From positions 6,076,001 through 6,140,000 of the forward strand of contig JAETXT010000001.1 of assembly GCA_019188255.1 (NCBI GenBank): a stretch of 64,000 nt of DNA, in the 5' to 3' direction. The notes beneath the pieces were generated by a model. It made no database searches and had not been told where the DNA came from. It was given only the letters and a program-made list of their open reading frames with translations. Position 1 is the stretch's first letter, and the number at the start of each line of letters is the position of its first letter. Origin of the DNA: Verticillium longisporum (lineage: Eukaryota; Ascomycota; Sordariomycetes; Glomerellales; Plectosphaerellaceae). A program made the translations under genes and the position numbers. Shown here piece after piece: positions 23,335 to 36,400 of this stretch.

Positions 23335-23881
23335 AATGGACGATGTCCAGATGCCCAGACACCAGAGAGAGATAGAGAGAGAGAGAGAGGTACCTGCCAC
23401 CAACCTCAGGAATGTGGCCCATAGCTTCCCGTCACCCAACAATATCACTTTTCCTGCTCCTCTAGATTTCCCAACTTGTCATAAATCCAGCAGCCGACCC
23501 CGAACCACCTTGTCGAAACTGCAAAAAAGAGGACGCGTGATTGAACGCGTGCGCGGGCATCGGCGTTACATGGACATTCGTATCATTTCCCTCGCCTCAC
23601 ATCACCCCGAAACGGCAATTCGCGGCAGGACAGGATACGACGTCTTCCCCTACCAATCCCCTTCCCCCTCACCGCACCTCTCTCTGTCCTCGCCAGCACT
23701 AGATTGCCAATCTACCTCTCCTCAAGATGGAACTCCCGAACCACCGACCACGGTCGAATTCCCTGAGCCCCAAACAACGCCCCTGGGGCCGTTTGTTCCA
23801 GACAGCGCCAATCAGCTCCCCGACACTACCAAGCTTTCCCCTTGCTTCAACGCCCTGTTGAACCACTGGGGTCTCGTCTAG
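23335..23881 (+). CDS. Possible small gene, unrecognised
   Basis: An ATG at 23335 opens a frame of 181 codons ending at the stop at 23879-23881. The first part is coded by a GA microsatellite (REIERERE) and looks non-biological. The last 60 codons (from PPTTVEFPEPQTTPLGPF to NALLNHWGLV) favour G or C in third positions and look more like coding sequence. A spliced gene that uses only the 3' part is possible. No motif is recognised. Confidence 0.2.
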
Positions 23882-25898
23882 CAAGCCACCTTACTGTGAC
23901 AATAGTTCACCTCTGCCTTCCAAACGAGCAGAATCATGTCGCTACAGCATGTGCATGCAACAGCCCAACATGGCACAGCATCCGCAGTCGGACCGCAACT
24001 ACATCGGGCGGGCACCGGTGAACAATTAGTTGGCTGGCAGTGGCAGTAGGGCTGACGACTAAGCTGAGTCCTCATCCTTCTTTGCGTGCTCCCTTGGCAT
24101 TGATGACACTGGGTTCGAAGTATCCAGCGTCAGCCCCAGAGCCCCCGAATCGTCAGCTGAACTTCAATCACGTCCAATCAACTCGGTCCCGATCCGCATC
24201 CTTCATCCATCATCCCCAACCGCTCGCCGACAAGCCCCCAGGCCCAGGGGGCGCAAGCAACACCGAAGACAAGGTTGGTTACTACAGTGGGAGAACGCGA
24301 CACTGTTCAGGTACGCCCCCCCCTGTCGCCTTAACCCCGCGATGGCTGGAAACGATTGTTGGAGCGTCATTGCTCCTTCGGACGGATTTCATTCTCCATC
24401 AGACTGAGCCGCCTTGCATTCGAGATCTGCCTCAATCATGACTCCTTGGCTGTTAAATCCTGCCCGTCAGATGAGCCGGTACATGACTGCACCGCACATC
24501 GCAACACGGCGCATACTAGCTTTGAACTTGGCGACATGTGTCGATTCATATTCAGGCCAAAATCAGCCGCGGCCACCGGGCTTCCGCATCGCAGATCCGA
24601 GGCTTGCATGCGCCGCAAGGTCTCGCCCAGCCCGCAACGAGATGCATCGGATGAAGCGTACTTCATTAGTTGCATCTCCAAGGTTAGCTCAACATGCCTT
24701 GACGATCGACCTTACACCACTGTTGTCTTGTCGTGCTTCGATGCGAACCCCTTTGGTCTCCCACTTCTTCTCCGTGCGGCCAGCAAGGTGTCAAGCTGAT
24801 CCTAGTGCGGTCGTATCACACAGCATCAGTTGACAATCTTGTCCATCGGGAGCAAGAGGTCTAGTAACTGGACTCTACCAATTCGATCATCGGCGCCGAG
24901 ATCCGACAGCAAGCGGCTGAAAGAGTGCCTCAGGGTTACCCAGTACCATGTCAGCCTCTTACGGCCGTACAGAGCGGCCGTGTCGCCAAGACTTGTCACT
25001 TTGCCTCGTGTCAGTCAGCTCCGCCTCGTGTCAGCTTTCAAGATCGTGGGTAGTGCTGAATACAGTGTGCCACCAATCCAGAGCTGGCTTCGTCGCAGCC
25101 TTTATCCATTCTCTTGCGTCGATAGTACGCGAGGGGCTACAAGTATACGACGGAGACCAGTCATGTGCTCCCAATTGCACCTGATTTTGTCCGACTGGGC
25201 GACGGACTCGAGATTCCCGGAATGTGCTCGATACTCTTACACACTTTTGCACCTGGCAACGGAGACTACCCATCCGAGAAGACACATTCCTCGCGGCGCT
25301 TATCAGCTGGGACGGTCACGACCCACTAGTCTACGATCATTCTATCGATGTACATAGTACCACGAACCCGACGTCCGACTTGGCCTGGCTCCATGGGTAT
25401 CAGTCGGGTCGATGAAGCCGGAACATGTGAGCTCAACAGTGATACATGTTAAAAAATTGCACTATCCACTGGTCGATCGTGCTTGAACCACTGCTTCTCC
25501 CCGCGCTGAAGAACCAGCCAATCGGGACCGCACCATGCTATTTCGAGCGAAGGGGCTCACAAGGACCCTGAAAACGCCATAGCTCCCGACTTGCGATACT
25601 GAGCAGGGGTTGAAGGCCCGCCTGGGCAAACGTGCGACGTCCCCTGTATCAGGCGGAAGATGCCAAAGTTTCACTTCACGGATAACGAAGGCCAGAGACT
25701 GATCACTTTTGTTTCCATCAGTTTTCATGTTGCTTCTTCTTGCAGTGTTCCACTTCGTAATTATGCCTCAATATCCAACTGAACATCGTACCTCATCCTC
25801 GTCGCCGATTACAGCTACGTCAGGCACCTGGCCAATCCCTGCGCACATACTATAAGTTCGAGGTAATATTGCATGAGATTGAATCGTCACAAGCAACC

Positions 25899-26881
25899 AT
25901 GTTTTCTAGCTTTACGACCAAGCTCGCCCTTAAAAAGGTAGGGCTGCCAAGCAACTCGTTGGACTTCAATTTTGGTGGTGGGAACGATCCAAAGCCGGAC
26001 AGCAGTAGGGGAAAGAGAGGCGATTCATCAGAGTATGACGAAGGTAACACCAGTGGAGGCTGGCCGGCTTGGATGTCGATGAAGTCCATTCCCGTCACTG
26101 TTCAGCCATGGTTCACACCTCCCCCGCCGCCTGTCCCTGTGGCCGTCGTGTGCCCAAAAGTAGGCGACGTGGCGCCGCTTGACAGGGACCGCAAACTCAC
26201 CTTTGGCGGCGGGCGGCCTGTCCTACTTGTCTTTCTCCGCTGCGTCGGATGCGCATGTACGTAGTCACGAGCGGGCCCGTGATCGTTCAAGATAATTTTC
26301 GTTGACCGACCCTCCCAGTTGCCCAAAAGACGTTCCTTGCTCTCCGCGCCATCTCGGTCAAGCACCAGGTTGCTTGCGTTGCTGTCTCTCACTCGTCACA
26401 GGCGGCGACCCAGAAGTGGCTTGACCTCATGGGTGGTGCATGGAACGTTGGGGTGGTCATTGACGAGGACCGCGCCATCTACGCCGCATGGGGTCTTGGA
26501 CTATGCTCCGTCTGGCACATGTTCAACCCCAGCAGCCAGGTGCAGGGTTGGAAAGAGACCGGTTGGCTTGGTGAGAAGGTCGCTGGGGCAATGAAGCGAC
26601 CAAGCGCAACTTCGCGCAGAGACGACATGACGTCGACAGAGGCGAAAGGAAAACTAGGTCGAATCAACACCGCCAGCAACGGCCGGGGCCTCACTCAAGG
26701 ACCGGCATCAGCCCGCGGCACACAGGACGAGGATGAGACGACAATGATGGGCAATAAGTGGCAGACGGCGGGCGCATTCGCCGTGGACGGGCGCGGCACC
26801 GTCGTCTGGGGAGGCAAGGCGCTCAAAGTGGACGATGTCCTTGATCTGGACATGGGTATCAAGATTCTCAAGGGCAGCTGA
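25899..26881 (+). CDS. Peroxiredoxin-like AhpC-TSA_2 (PRXL2/FAM213-type) protein
   Basis: Thioredoxin-fold protein of the peroxiredoxin-like 2 group, a family linked to redox balance or prostamide/thiol reduction. Two exons, 25899-26256 and 26319-26881, join to 921 nt and 306 residues across a 62-bp intron with a GTACGT donor and a TTGAC branch. An N-terminal Gly/Pro-rich part of about 90 residues precedes the fold. The active-site region reads LLVFLRCVGCAF, with Cys115 and Cys118 as a CxxC pair just before the splice site, followed by QKTFLALRAIS. The downstream segments HQVACVAVSHSS, GGAWNVGVVIDEDRAIYAAW and WHMFNPSSQVQGWKETGW match the family in order. A Lys/Arg-rich disordered insert comes before the last strand, GAFAVDGRGTVVWGGKALKVDD. 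The start at 25899 is the first ATG that gives the full N-terminus. The CxxC supports redox activity; the substrate is unknown. Confidence 0.88.
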
Positions 26882-28746
26882 ATGAACCTAGCAGTTCATT
26901 CGCACGGCGGTGTTGCGGCACACTGTTTCCTGTTGTAGGCATGGACGAATATACACGAGGCGATTGGAAAGATAGAACACATAGCTGCATGACTTTTGTG
27001 AACTTTTGCCTATCCTCTCATTCACTTGCGCCCACATGTGCGAGGGAACCTGCAAGTAAGGTAGCCAGCTCTTCCACTGTTTCACAGCGCTTCGCCAAAC
27101 CATCTGTCTCAAGCACAAGGCACGAACACGGCATCCGATACAGATACACCGGGCAAGGGAAGGGATCCCCAAGTACAAGTGAACTGACCGACCAGTGGGC
27201 GAAGGGAGAGGACAGGAGACGACAGGGCAAGACATTACTCTACCACATCCGTCGCTCGCGACAGGGCTATTCGGCACGACCCGCTCTGCGCTTGCCCGCA
27301 TTCGCGATTGACAAGAAAGTTGATGTGCGGTTTTGGATTTTTGAGTTTGCACTTTTTCTGGAAGGACGTAAGGCGCGTGCCGCGACGCAGATCGGGCCGG
27401 AGGCGGACGGCTCCGCACGCGCAGGCGCGGCTGACGCGATCCGGGTTGGCGGGTCGCAGTCCCGGTTGCTGGTTGAACGACAAGACACCACCTGCCTGGG
27501 TCGGGGTGGGAGATGGGAGGCGGGGATGTAGAAAGTGTTTCGTTCAGTGTCAAACAAAAAGCACATGAGAGCAAATGACCAAATTCGCGGACGCCAGCTT
27601 TCATTACGAGCTCTCAAGATATGCCCCCAGATTCGTCGACGACCTCGTCCCTTCTTCGAACAGATCTTCGCCATACCAACAAAAAAACCAGCCCGGAACC
27701 CCAGAAACCAGCAAAAGACGTCGTCTATCTGCCCGCCAACAAGTCCAGCCTCGATTCGCAGCCCAGGAAGCTTCGCGCAAGCCCCTACAATTTTCCCTAC
27801 CCCCGAACCCGATTGAACCTCGTTACTAGCGGTGGTGAAGAGACAGACGCGCCCGACCCGGAAAGCAGGAAGAAAGAGAATTCCGCAAAAACGATTTGAA
27901 AGACACAGCCCCAGTATTACCAGTACCGCACGATGCACACTCATACCGGCAGCTTGTAGGAAGACTATCCACCGGACATGAGTGTAAAAGTGTTGACACC
28001 CTTCCTCAGAACCCTGAGGACCCAGCATTATAGGAAGAAGGAAACCGCCCAAGCACCAAACCGCGCCAAATCCTGTTAACCCACCCCTTTGTTTTTGTCG
28101 AGTTTTGTCAGCCCGTGGTCGCCGATCTGTATGTGAAGCGACGTCTGGTATCGTATGTTTTGCGTCCAAGTCTCCGTCGAAAGTGAAAAAGCAGATCCCG
28201 AGTCCGAGCCCTATCATGCCCGTGCCCTTCCGTAATGCGTTCCGTGCAATCCTAGGTTGCCCCAAGAGGCCGTTTTTCGCGCCTGAACCCCCTCCCCATG
28301 CCCATTTCCTCTCGCTCCAACGCGAAAGAATAGCTCCCCGAAAGTAAAACATCGCCTTGCTCCGCTGCTGTTGCAGTTACGCGCCAGAACCTTCCGTTGT
28401 GGTATCCTGAATCGCATCCGTTGACGGCAGCAACATGCCCCCGTTGAGAACCCCATTCGCAATATGCATCCTTGTCCCTGTGGCAGACTTATTCAGACCC
28501 CATAAGCGTGCAGAATGCAACTCCGTCGTGGCGAAAGAAACTCCGTGTCAAATGCCCAGGCATTCCCTCGCTCCCATGATCCGCCGCACCAATGATATAT
28601 GTCGAGTTCTCCGTGGTGAGGAAACGCCAGGCAAGACCAGTGAAACATACCAGTTGTGGTGGAACCCCTACCCTGTTTGCGCCTATTCCGTACTTGTTGT
28701 GGTCGACGAGCGGCCAGAAACACAGAAACGTCCACGAAAAGCATAC
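26882..28746. other. Convergent intergenic region, no supported gene
   Basis: About 1.9 kb between convergent 3' ends. A long minus-strand open frame (27267-28352) exists, but it is judged spurious. Short plus-strand frames near 27575-27900 overlap each other in three phases and have no motif. Probable untranslated regions and spacer. Confidence 0.5.
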
Positions 28747-30492
28747 TTAACCCCAAACACTGGCTGAAGTAGCACCGAGACCAGATGACTGCGGGCCCCA
28801 GACACCGTTGCCGCGGCCCCAGCCTCCAGGGGAGGCAAGCGGCGTGGTCGAACGCTTTGTAGCGGCGGACCCAGCGGCGGGCGCAGCCGAGGGTCTAGTA
28901 CCAATGGGAGCAACTGATGCGCTCTGCTGACTAGGCTTCGGTCCGTTGGGGGCCTCCTGCCTAGGAGACGAAGATCCGCCAGGGGAAGAGTTGGTGGTGC
29001 GGGCAGCGGCCTGGCTGACAGCCGTGTCAAACGCATTCTTGTTGGATGTGTTGGGCTGCGGGCTGGCCGTGCTACCAGTGCGAGAGGCCTGCTCGTGGGC
29101 GGCACCATCAGCTGCTGAGGCCGCAGAGTGAACGTCAGAGTGCGGCGGGGGGTTGCCGCGGAGCTCCTGGGTCATGGGGGACTGTCCTCGCAGACTAGCA
29201 GCATCGCTGGGACCGGCCAGGCCGCCACGGAAGGGACCAGGGCCACCCTCGTAGCCCATCGGCGAGGCACCACGCAGGCTGGGAGGACCGCTGTGACCAG
29301 GGTTGCCGGTGCGGACGATGCCCGTCTCGTCAATGTAGCCCGCCTTATCGGCGAAAGGACCTTCTCCATACAAAGCACTGCGCTGGCGAGCAATGAGCTC
29401 ACGGGTCTCCTCCTCCGACATTTGTTTGTTGGGAGTGGCGGGGGCTGGAGTAGCACCATTGCTATTGCCGTTGTAGTTGACGTCGGTCAGCACATCTGTA
29501 GATAAAACAAGTGGTCAGCGTGAGTGCTCGGTCAGACGTTGCTTTACTGTAGATCAAGAAAATGCATCTTCGATGTTTGATATGAGGGGAGAAACAGCTC
29601 CGGAAGGTGTGTTGACCCCATGGCCTGAATTATCTATTTTGAAGGGTGGTTTTTTTTTTGCCATTGGAAAGCCTCATGTGCTTTAGACTGCAGAGGGTGG
29701 CCTACTTCGTTGGTATTGCTGCTCCGTGTGGAGATTGCGAAGCTCACGCTCCCGTTGAGCTGCCATCCGTCTCTTCGCCTGCATCATCTGCTCCGCTTCG
29801 TTGGAGCCGCGCGAAGACTGCTGGCGCTGGGTGGCGTAGAAGTTCTGGAGGTTCGAGTTGGGATGGTTTCGGGCATCATCGAACTGGTTGACGGAGTGAG
29901 GGCGAGATCCGGGACCCGCAGACATGCGTCCGTCTGGCGAAAGATGAGTGTCAGCGGCGAAGCAAATTGGTGATGCTCGCCTGATACGAGCCCACTTACT
30001 GTAGTCGACCGACTTCCTTCCACCTCCAGGACCTCCACCCATCTTGGGGCCGGGGGATGGGTACTCACGGCGACCGCTCATTCCGTATGACTTGTTGTTT
30101 TTGGAGACGTTCTCAAAGCGATCGAGTTCAGTAGGCCTGGCAGTGAGGGTTCGGGCGACATCTGATTTTGTCATTTCGTTAGCCAAATTTGTCCTTTCGT
30201 GCAGCAAGCATGGCGACTTGTCGAGACGGCGAGCACCGATTCAACAAGCTCGCAGGTTTCACAGCGATCTGTGGGTGCTCCGACTCACCCTCAAATTGGT
30301 AGAAAAAGGCAAAGTCGTCCTGAGGCGTGGGCCCGCCGGATGCTGTCAGGTGAAAAGTGTCAGCTGGGCTCCAAGACGGCAATGCAGCATCATTATTGAC
30401 TGACCACCACGCGAAGCAGGCGGCGCCTGGTGTTCCCAGTTGTTTTGGCCAGGGCTGGACCATTGCTGGGGGTTGTTCTCGTAGTAGGACAT
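28747..30492 (-). CDS. Conserved-looking fungal protein of unknown function, Gly/Ser/Pro-rich
   Basis: Five exons: 30492-30405, 30342-30289, 30161-30000, 29933-29706 and 29495-28747, joining to 1281 nt and 426 residues with consistent phases. The product starts MSYYENNPQQWSSPGQNNWE. Ordered islands are TPQDDFAFFYQFE, then RPTELDRFENVSKN, and a charged helix NEAEQMMQAKRRMAAQRERE. A C-terminal block begins MSEEETRELIARQRSALYG and continues as GEGPFADKAGYIDETG. The rest is disordered and Ser/Ala/Pro-rich, and the very end reads GGWGRGNGVWG. The islands look under selection, so I believe the model, but I cannot name the family or function. No signal peptide or membrane segment is seen, which suggests a cytosolic or nuclear protein. 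Confidence 0.8.
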
Positions 30493-33400
30493 GATCGCGT
30501 CGATATTGATGGCGAGGGGTTAATGATTGATGGATCCTGTGCGGCTATTTGAGATGGAGGAGAGTCGACGTCGTGTGGGGGGCGACAACGGTCAACCGGT
30601 CGCGCGCTGGTGTTCTCTGGTGATATCGAGTCAGCGATCGAGTTTGATGCCGACAAAGAAGCAAGGGAGCGTAATGAGAATAAGGGGGGGGGAGAGAGAA
30701 AAAAAAAGTCTGGGTCGTGAGTGTCGCAGATGGGCAGCGGATGATTGTGGAGATCGGGAGAGAACCGGGCGATGCGACGGGTACAAGGAGGTGGTGAATG
30801 AGGGTGCAGCGAAAACCTGACACTCGGACCACGGGCTACTTTGTGGTCATGTCCAGGCCCAGCCAGGTACAGGTCCTTGCGTCGCTCAGACTGCTGCCGC
30901 CGCCGCCGGCGTGATCGGGGGGTGAACCTGGCACGCACGAGAAGAAACACTTACAGATGACCCTGTATTGATCAAGATGAGGTAGAGAGGACCGGTCGGA
31001 GGGTAAAAGGCGTATATGGCTTGGGTGCGACGTCTGGAGCAAGAATGCAGCAGAGGGCAGACGGTTGGCACTGGCGCTGGGTGCGATTACAGATAGATGC
31101 TGGTGCTGGTCCTGACTGGTACTAGTACGCAGGCGTGAGTGCTGCACGGCAGAGAAGGGGAGACCAAATCGGTGCGCGGTCGATGCTTCGAGATGCGTCG
31201 GAACACGAATTCGCCAGGCGTACAACGTCAGGAGAAATCCCTGGTTTTCGGGGATAGCTGATTGATAGGGGAAGGAGGAGGAGGTGGTGACCGACGTCGA
31301 GGAAATCCGGAGAGAGTGTCAGTAAGGGGGTGAGTGGACAGACGAAGAAAATCGAGGCGAGGTGTGTCGGGCCGGGGCGCGAGCGAACGAGCGACTTGTG
31401 AGCAACGAGATTTGGGGGGAAGGAGCAAGAGTAAGCCACGGAAAAAAACCGGGGTCCTTCCAGTCGCCTGTCCAGTGGGGGTGAACGGTGCGGCGTAGCG
31501 TGGAGTGGAAGGTGAAAGTGGACGTAGAGGCACATCGATTCATTACTCTCGATTACAGGGGATAAGGGGAGGGGGGCCAGACATGGGCCAAGAGCCAAGG
31601 GCCAAGGGCCAAGGGGTGGTGGAAGCAGGAGGGGCCGGAAGCCCTTCGGGTAGGTATGACAAGCAGGCAGTTACGAAAGAGTCGATCAGGTAAGAGAGGA
31701 GCGAGCGCGCAAACACACCTTCGTTCGACTGAGACAGGAAACAGCCATGGACTATCATTTTCCTGGGGGGGTGAGAATCACGAAGGACTGGTGGACGCCA
31801 CGAACAGCTGAAGGAGGTGGTAACGAAGTACCTGAATAGTGCTCGACAACCCACGCATCCTCTGGCAGCAGGTACATACATGGGTGGTGGCGATGCTATT
31901 GGGCCGAGGGCAATGAAGCGTCATGGGCAACTGATGTGTGTTGAAGTGAGATGTGAGCCATTGGGCCAGCAAGGTGCTCTCACCCTCGGCTCGTTCGTCG
32001 TTGGTATTGAGGCAAAGTCGAGCAGCAACCATCTCGATATGGAAGACCAAGACAGCCTGGATAGGTAGGTACCTTACTAACCACGTAAGATTCTATCAGG
32101 TCAGGTATCTAGGTAACTGGCAGTATCTTACCTCGACTTGCCTTACGACCTGGAAGTGGAAGGACACCCACCGCTTGCCGGAGTTTGGGATGTGCGGCAC
32201 GGAATGCCTGAAGCTTGCTTGCCAGAACGTCTACTACATGCACATCAGTTGCCCGGGGTGCAGCAGACCGACAGCATGCACCACGCCAGGTTTGTGGTGG
32301 CTGTGGTTGGAGTACCTACCCTCTGGAGGCCCAGGGCGCATCATCATCACAAGCCTCTCTCGGTGCCTTGATGACGATGGCACAGGAAGCGTGTGGCCAT
32401 TTTCCCGCGAGGCTAGTGAGGATGATTGACGTGTGCGCACATACGTGCGAAAATACCACAAGGAATCGTCGCCTTGTTTTCCCTAGGCACGCTTCATTCC
32501 ATCTCATCTTTTGCTTGAGGATATTCGTGATAGCGCGTCATAATCATCACCACCGCCAACGCCAACGCCAAAGCCAAAGCCAACCATCCAAACCACTCGC
32601 TCGCAGTGGACTGCGCTGCGCTGGCGGCGAGGCGATTCCGCGAGATTGGAGATGGGCAAGCTGACCCAGTGGACTGAAATCGCGCGGTGACGGGTGGACG
32701 GACCAACCCAGCCCATGCCGAACGAAGGTCAAGCTTAAGCCTAAACCCGAACGACTGAAATAACGGCTTTGTTTCTACACGCCAATGGAACATGTCGACC
32801 CCTGCTGCTGCTGGCAGTACCGTTCGCGACAGCGTGCCGTAGGGAGCCGACTCTCTCAAGCTCCCGTCTCGGACGCCTGCCAATCTCCTCCTCCTTTCTT
32901 CCTTCTCAGAGCAACGCCAGGACTGTTTTGGCATGTATTGACTTGGTCTTTCCCATTCTCGGCTTCTCACCTGCCTGTACGGAGCCCGAAAAGAAGTAGG
33001 TGCTCGGAACAGACGTCGCAGCTGCCAACCTGGCGAGGGTCGTGCCACCCACGATCCCGAACCCCACTCGAAATGGAAGTTGCCAAGAGGTACCTTGCCA
33101 TATAGCGTCCTTGTTCTTTCCTCGTGGTCCCTCAGGCACTGTGCACGATCAGATTCCCCAAGAGAACCTCACCCCACTCAACTTCAATGGTCAGTGCCAT
33201 CGGTGGACTTTTAGAAGTCGTGGGTCGACTGGTTCTTCCACCCCTGCCCGAACCAACACAGTGTCTTGGCCTCCGAGAAGCATGGGCGTGGCGGCTGACA
33301 CGGATGGACATCTCCTTCCAAGACATCTCGCGTCACCCACCAACAATAACGGATGCAGCTCAGTTGCTGATCTCTCAGCGCGTACTCACCTATCGTTCAA

Positions 33401-36400
33401 CCCTTCTACAAACTACAGAAGACTGCCTCGGTGAATAAACTTAGGGCATACCAGTAACAGGACCAAGGTTCTGCTAGGAGAGCCATTTCGTTGTTTTTTT
33501 CCGGCCTACAAGAACTTCTTTGTTGTGCTATGTCTACCGACACTGTCCTCCTGACTTCTCTACAGTACGTTTCGTTCATCGGATTCCCTCGGAAGCCTGA
33601 TCACACATAAATCCTCAGGCAGGTTGCTTCTCTCGTCACGTTGCTCTATACCAAGTTACTTCCCGCGGGATGCCACATTTACGTCTCTTTGTTATCACGA
33701 ACCTAGGCAAATCATCGTCCAAAACGAACAAGGTCAATGCTCCTGCCATCATCCGCTCAAGACCCCTTTTGCTCTGCCAGGGCTACTAGGCGAAAATGGT
33801 GCCAGGCTCTTTAGAGCTTCACGTTTCTGGCCAGACAGACAAGGGGACTTCTTCACCTTGTCTGGAGAGGCCACCTCGTGTCGGAGAGATAGGACATTGG
33901 GCCGTCAATGTTCGCGAAGGACGGTAATGAATACCCCGCACAGTACCCTACCGAGTCCCCAGCGGGCCCTGGTCCTGGTCTTGGCCTGGCAATCATTGGA
34001 CCCTCTGCGAACAATTGGGAGGTCTGCCTCGGAAATCTACGGGCCATTCGTTCAACATTAGTGTCGCCCCCAGGTGATGAGATCCTCTATTGATCAAATT
34101 CAATTTCGCCTCGGTCCACATTCACCCAGCAGACACCTACATCCGACCCGCCGCCATTCGATGGTCATGCTTCTTCAGGACGAGAACCAAGCGCTCGTTG
34201 CTATCATCAGGGAGCAATCACCGCGCCGTCAATATCGTTTGCTTGTCAAAAATCGTGCTTCGCAAATTCGCGAATCCTTTTGTCTCTTATCCTGAGAGCT
34301 TCCATTACGAAAGGCTAGCTGCATGTCATTCTTCCAGGAACGACTCCTCCGGCGGTCGATCGATGGACAAATGAAACTCGGATGGAACTCATTGGAGCTT
34401 TGACAGGATTCTTTGCTCTGCTTTGGCTCTGAAGCGCACCTCAACGAGCCACATGTGCATACCGAACCCCTGACATCTACTAATTGACTTGCCTGCCAAT
34501 AAGCTCGCCAACGTTGCCAGCATTGATTTCGAGGAACCGCTGATGTGAACAGACAGCCTCGTGCGTTAGCTCCAGTCTATCCTACTCTGCTCGGATCTCA
34601 GAGGCCGCTCATTCTCACATCGAGTCGGGGTCAATACTCTGATACCAAGTTGACACGCACGCCTACTTGTCAGCACGTATCGATCGCCTGGAGCAGGACT
34701 TGCTGGTCAAAAAGCAAACCCTGGAGACAGCCATTCGCTGAGCCGGAATGAGACGTCTAACAGCCGGCATTGTACAGTGCTTTGATTGTGCGCACACGAT
34801 CCGCTGGACCGTATTTCTCCATCTGGCGCCGTACGCGCCGGGTTTCGTGAACCAGACACTAATTAAGGCCTTATTGTCACTTTTTTCTAAGAACCAAGTC
34901 CCTTCCCTTCACTTATTCTGTCTTTCTGATGGGTATTCCCATGTGCATCCGAGAGGCACGGGCATACAGCCCAAGTCGGTAGCAGGACCACTTAGCCAGC
35001 GTCTTCTGACTGTTTCCTGTCTGTGCTAATAAATGGCCTCCAGGATCATGGGACAGGCACCCAAACAGTCGCTCGAGCAAGAGGAAGCTTCCAAGACGAA
35101 GTCTGGCCTTGGTCTAGAGCGCCACTTCTGCATGCCACCAAAAACAACGAAACTAGGCTCCTGGAATTGGGCAGCCACCTGTTCAAAGTACGCAAACAGG
35201 CAAGGTTCGTGGGAGGGGTCCCATGGCCGAGTCTCTTCCACCTTCCAGCCGGCCACCCATCCATCATCACCTTAGCCGCCGAGGAAAACCCGCGTCGATG
35301 CGCCCCCTCCCCCGGCAGCCAGACATTCGGGTTGGCCATTGCGATCTGCAGTCATGGAGTATTTCGTCACATGTATTGAAGTCATTCCGAAGAACCCTCC
35401 ACTATGAGTAAATCATGAACTACGCCCAGAGCAAGATCTGGACGATGGCAGTACAACAAACTCGGCCACTAGTATTGTTACCGAAACCACACAAGCGACG
35501 TCCGAGGCTCGAGCTGTGCGGCTTCAGCCCAGAGACATAGCGTGGGCCATACGTTTTCTTTGCCTCGTGGTCGCGGCAGCGCCCGCCTCTGCCGTGATCT
35601 CTAGTTCATGCCCGAGTCATCCCCACGAGGTCTGCCCTTTCCTTGTCATACATATGGCACCCTTTCATTGGACCGAGACTCCACCGGGGCCATGTCTTGC
35701 CCACGTTACCACGACAAGCATCGATGGCCACCATGCCAACGAGTCGGCACCGCCGAGAGGGGTCAATCACCGTCACGCAGCTGGCGAGAGTCCTTACGGA
35801 CTACGATTGGTGACATGTCAACTCCTTCGAAAGTCAACTTTACAAAGCTTCACTGTCTGTTGGCTGCGCTTTTGCTTGTCTCGCCACGCGAACAACCGTT
35901 TCTGTTGACCTCCTGCTCGACCTGGGACCAGGATGCTGGTGTTTGTTGGACGTCTCCTACATGTAGCACGAAAAATATTTCGACGGATTACCATCGCAGG
36001 CCATCGGACAAATGCCGGAGTGGCTAACGAAATCGCCCTCTTGTCCGGCCTATGTGATCCCTAGGCCAAGAGGAAATTCGGCTCGGAAACCCCATACAAA
36101 CAGGCCAATACCCAAAAAGACCTCGCAACACCCCGCTGTTGGCTGGACGTGACGTGACGTGCCGTGACGCGGGGTCGAGGTGGGGGTTTCGAGAGCCATC
36201 CGACCTGCTCGGCATCAGGCGCCTGTCTGTAGGTACCCAATGGGCTGAGGCTACCACATCACTCTGCATTCATCCATTACGGGCTGGGACCGTTGTTGGT
36301 TGGGAGGAGCCTAGTCTGTCTCCTCTGTTGCGCATCAGCCTGTCACCTCGGGGCCAACCAAGGTTTCTACACTTTTGCTGAACATGGATTCAGATGAGCA

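Larger units (their letters stand above)
21163..25898. other. Long gene-poor divergent region with many simple repeats
   Basis: About 4.7 kb between the divergently transcribed Cid1-type and peroxiredoxin-like genes. It contains a CT-rich tract (21945-21992), pentamer runs (22209-22250), a GGC run (22883-22903) and a GA run (23364-23390). The weak candidate frame at 23335-23881 is listed separately. The part from 24000 to 25850 has only short frames. Much of the left half is likely 5' leader and promoter of the Cid1-type gene. Confidence 0.5.

Noticed and set aside
27575..27829. A short plus-strand frame with a basic cluster (TSKRRRLSARQQ)
   Set aside because: Two other frames of equal quality overlap it in the other phases, so none can be preferred; the basic cluster alone is weak.
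27267..28352. A 361-codon open frame on the minus strand
   Set aside because: No domain, no plausible ATG context, odd Cys/Trp/Gly-rich composition, and it lies in the shared 3' flank of two convergent genes. Length alone is not enough in G+C-rich DNA.
33530..34750. A possible spliced gene starting ATGTCTACCGAC
   Set aside because: One intron fits (GTACGT...CCTCAG), but the second exon ends in a stop after about 30 codons. Later coding-like pieces are in other phases without usable splice sites, so no model could be supported.
35516..35908. A frame with a signal-peptide-like start (IRFLCLVVAAAPASA)
   Set aside because: It has no in-frame ATG and no motif downstream; the hydrophobic stretch is probably chance.
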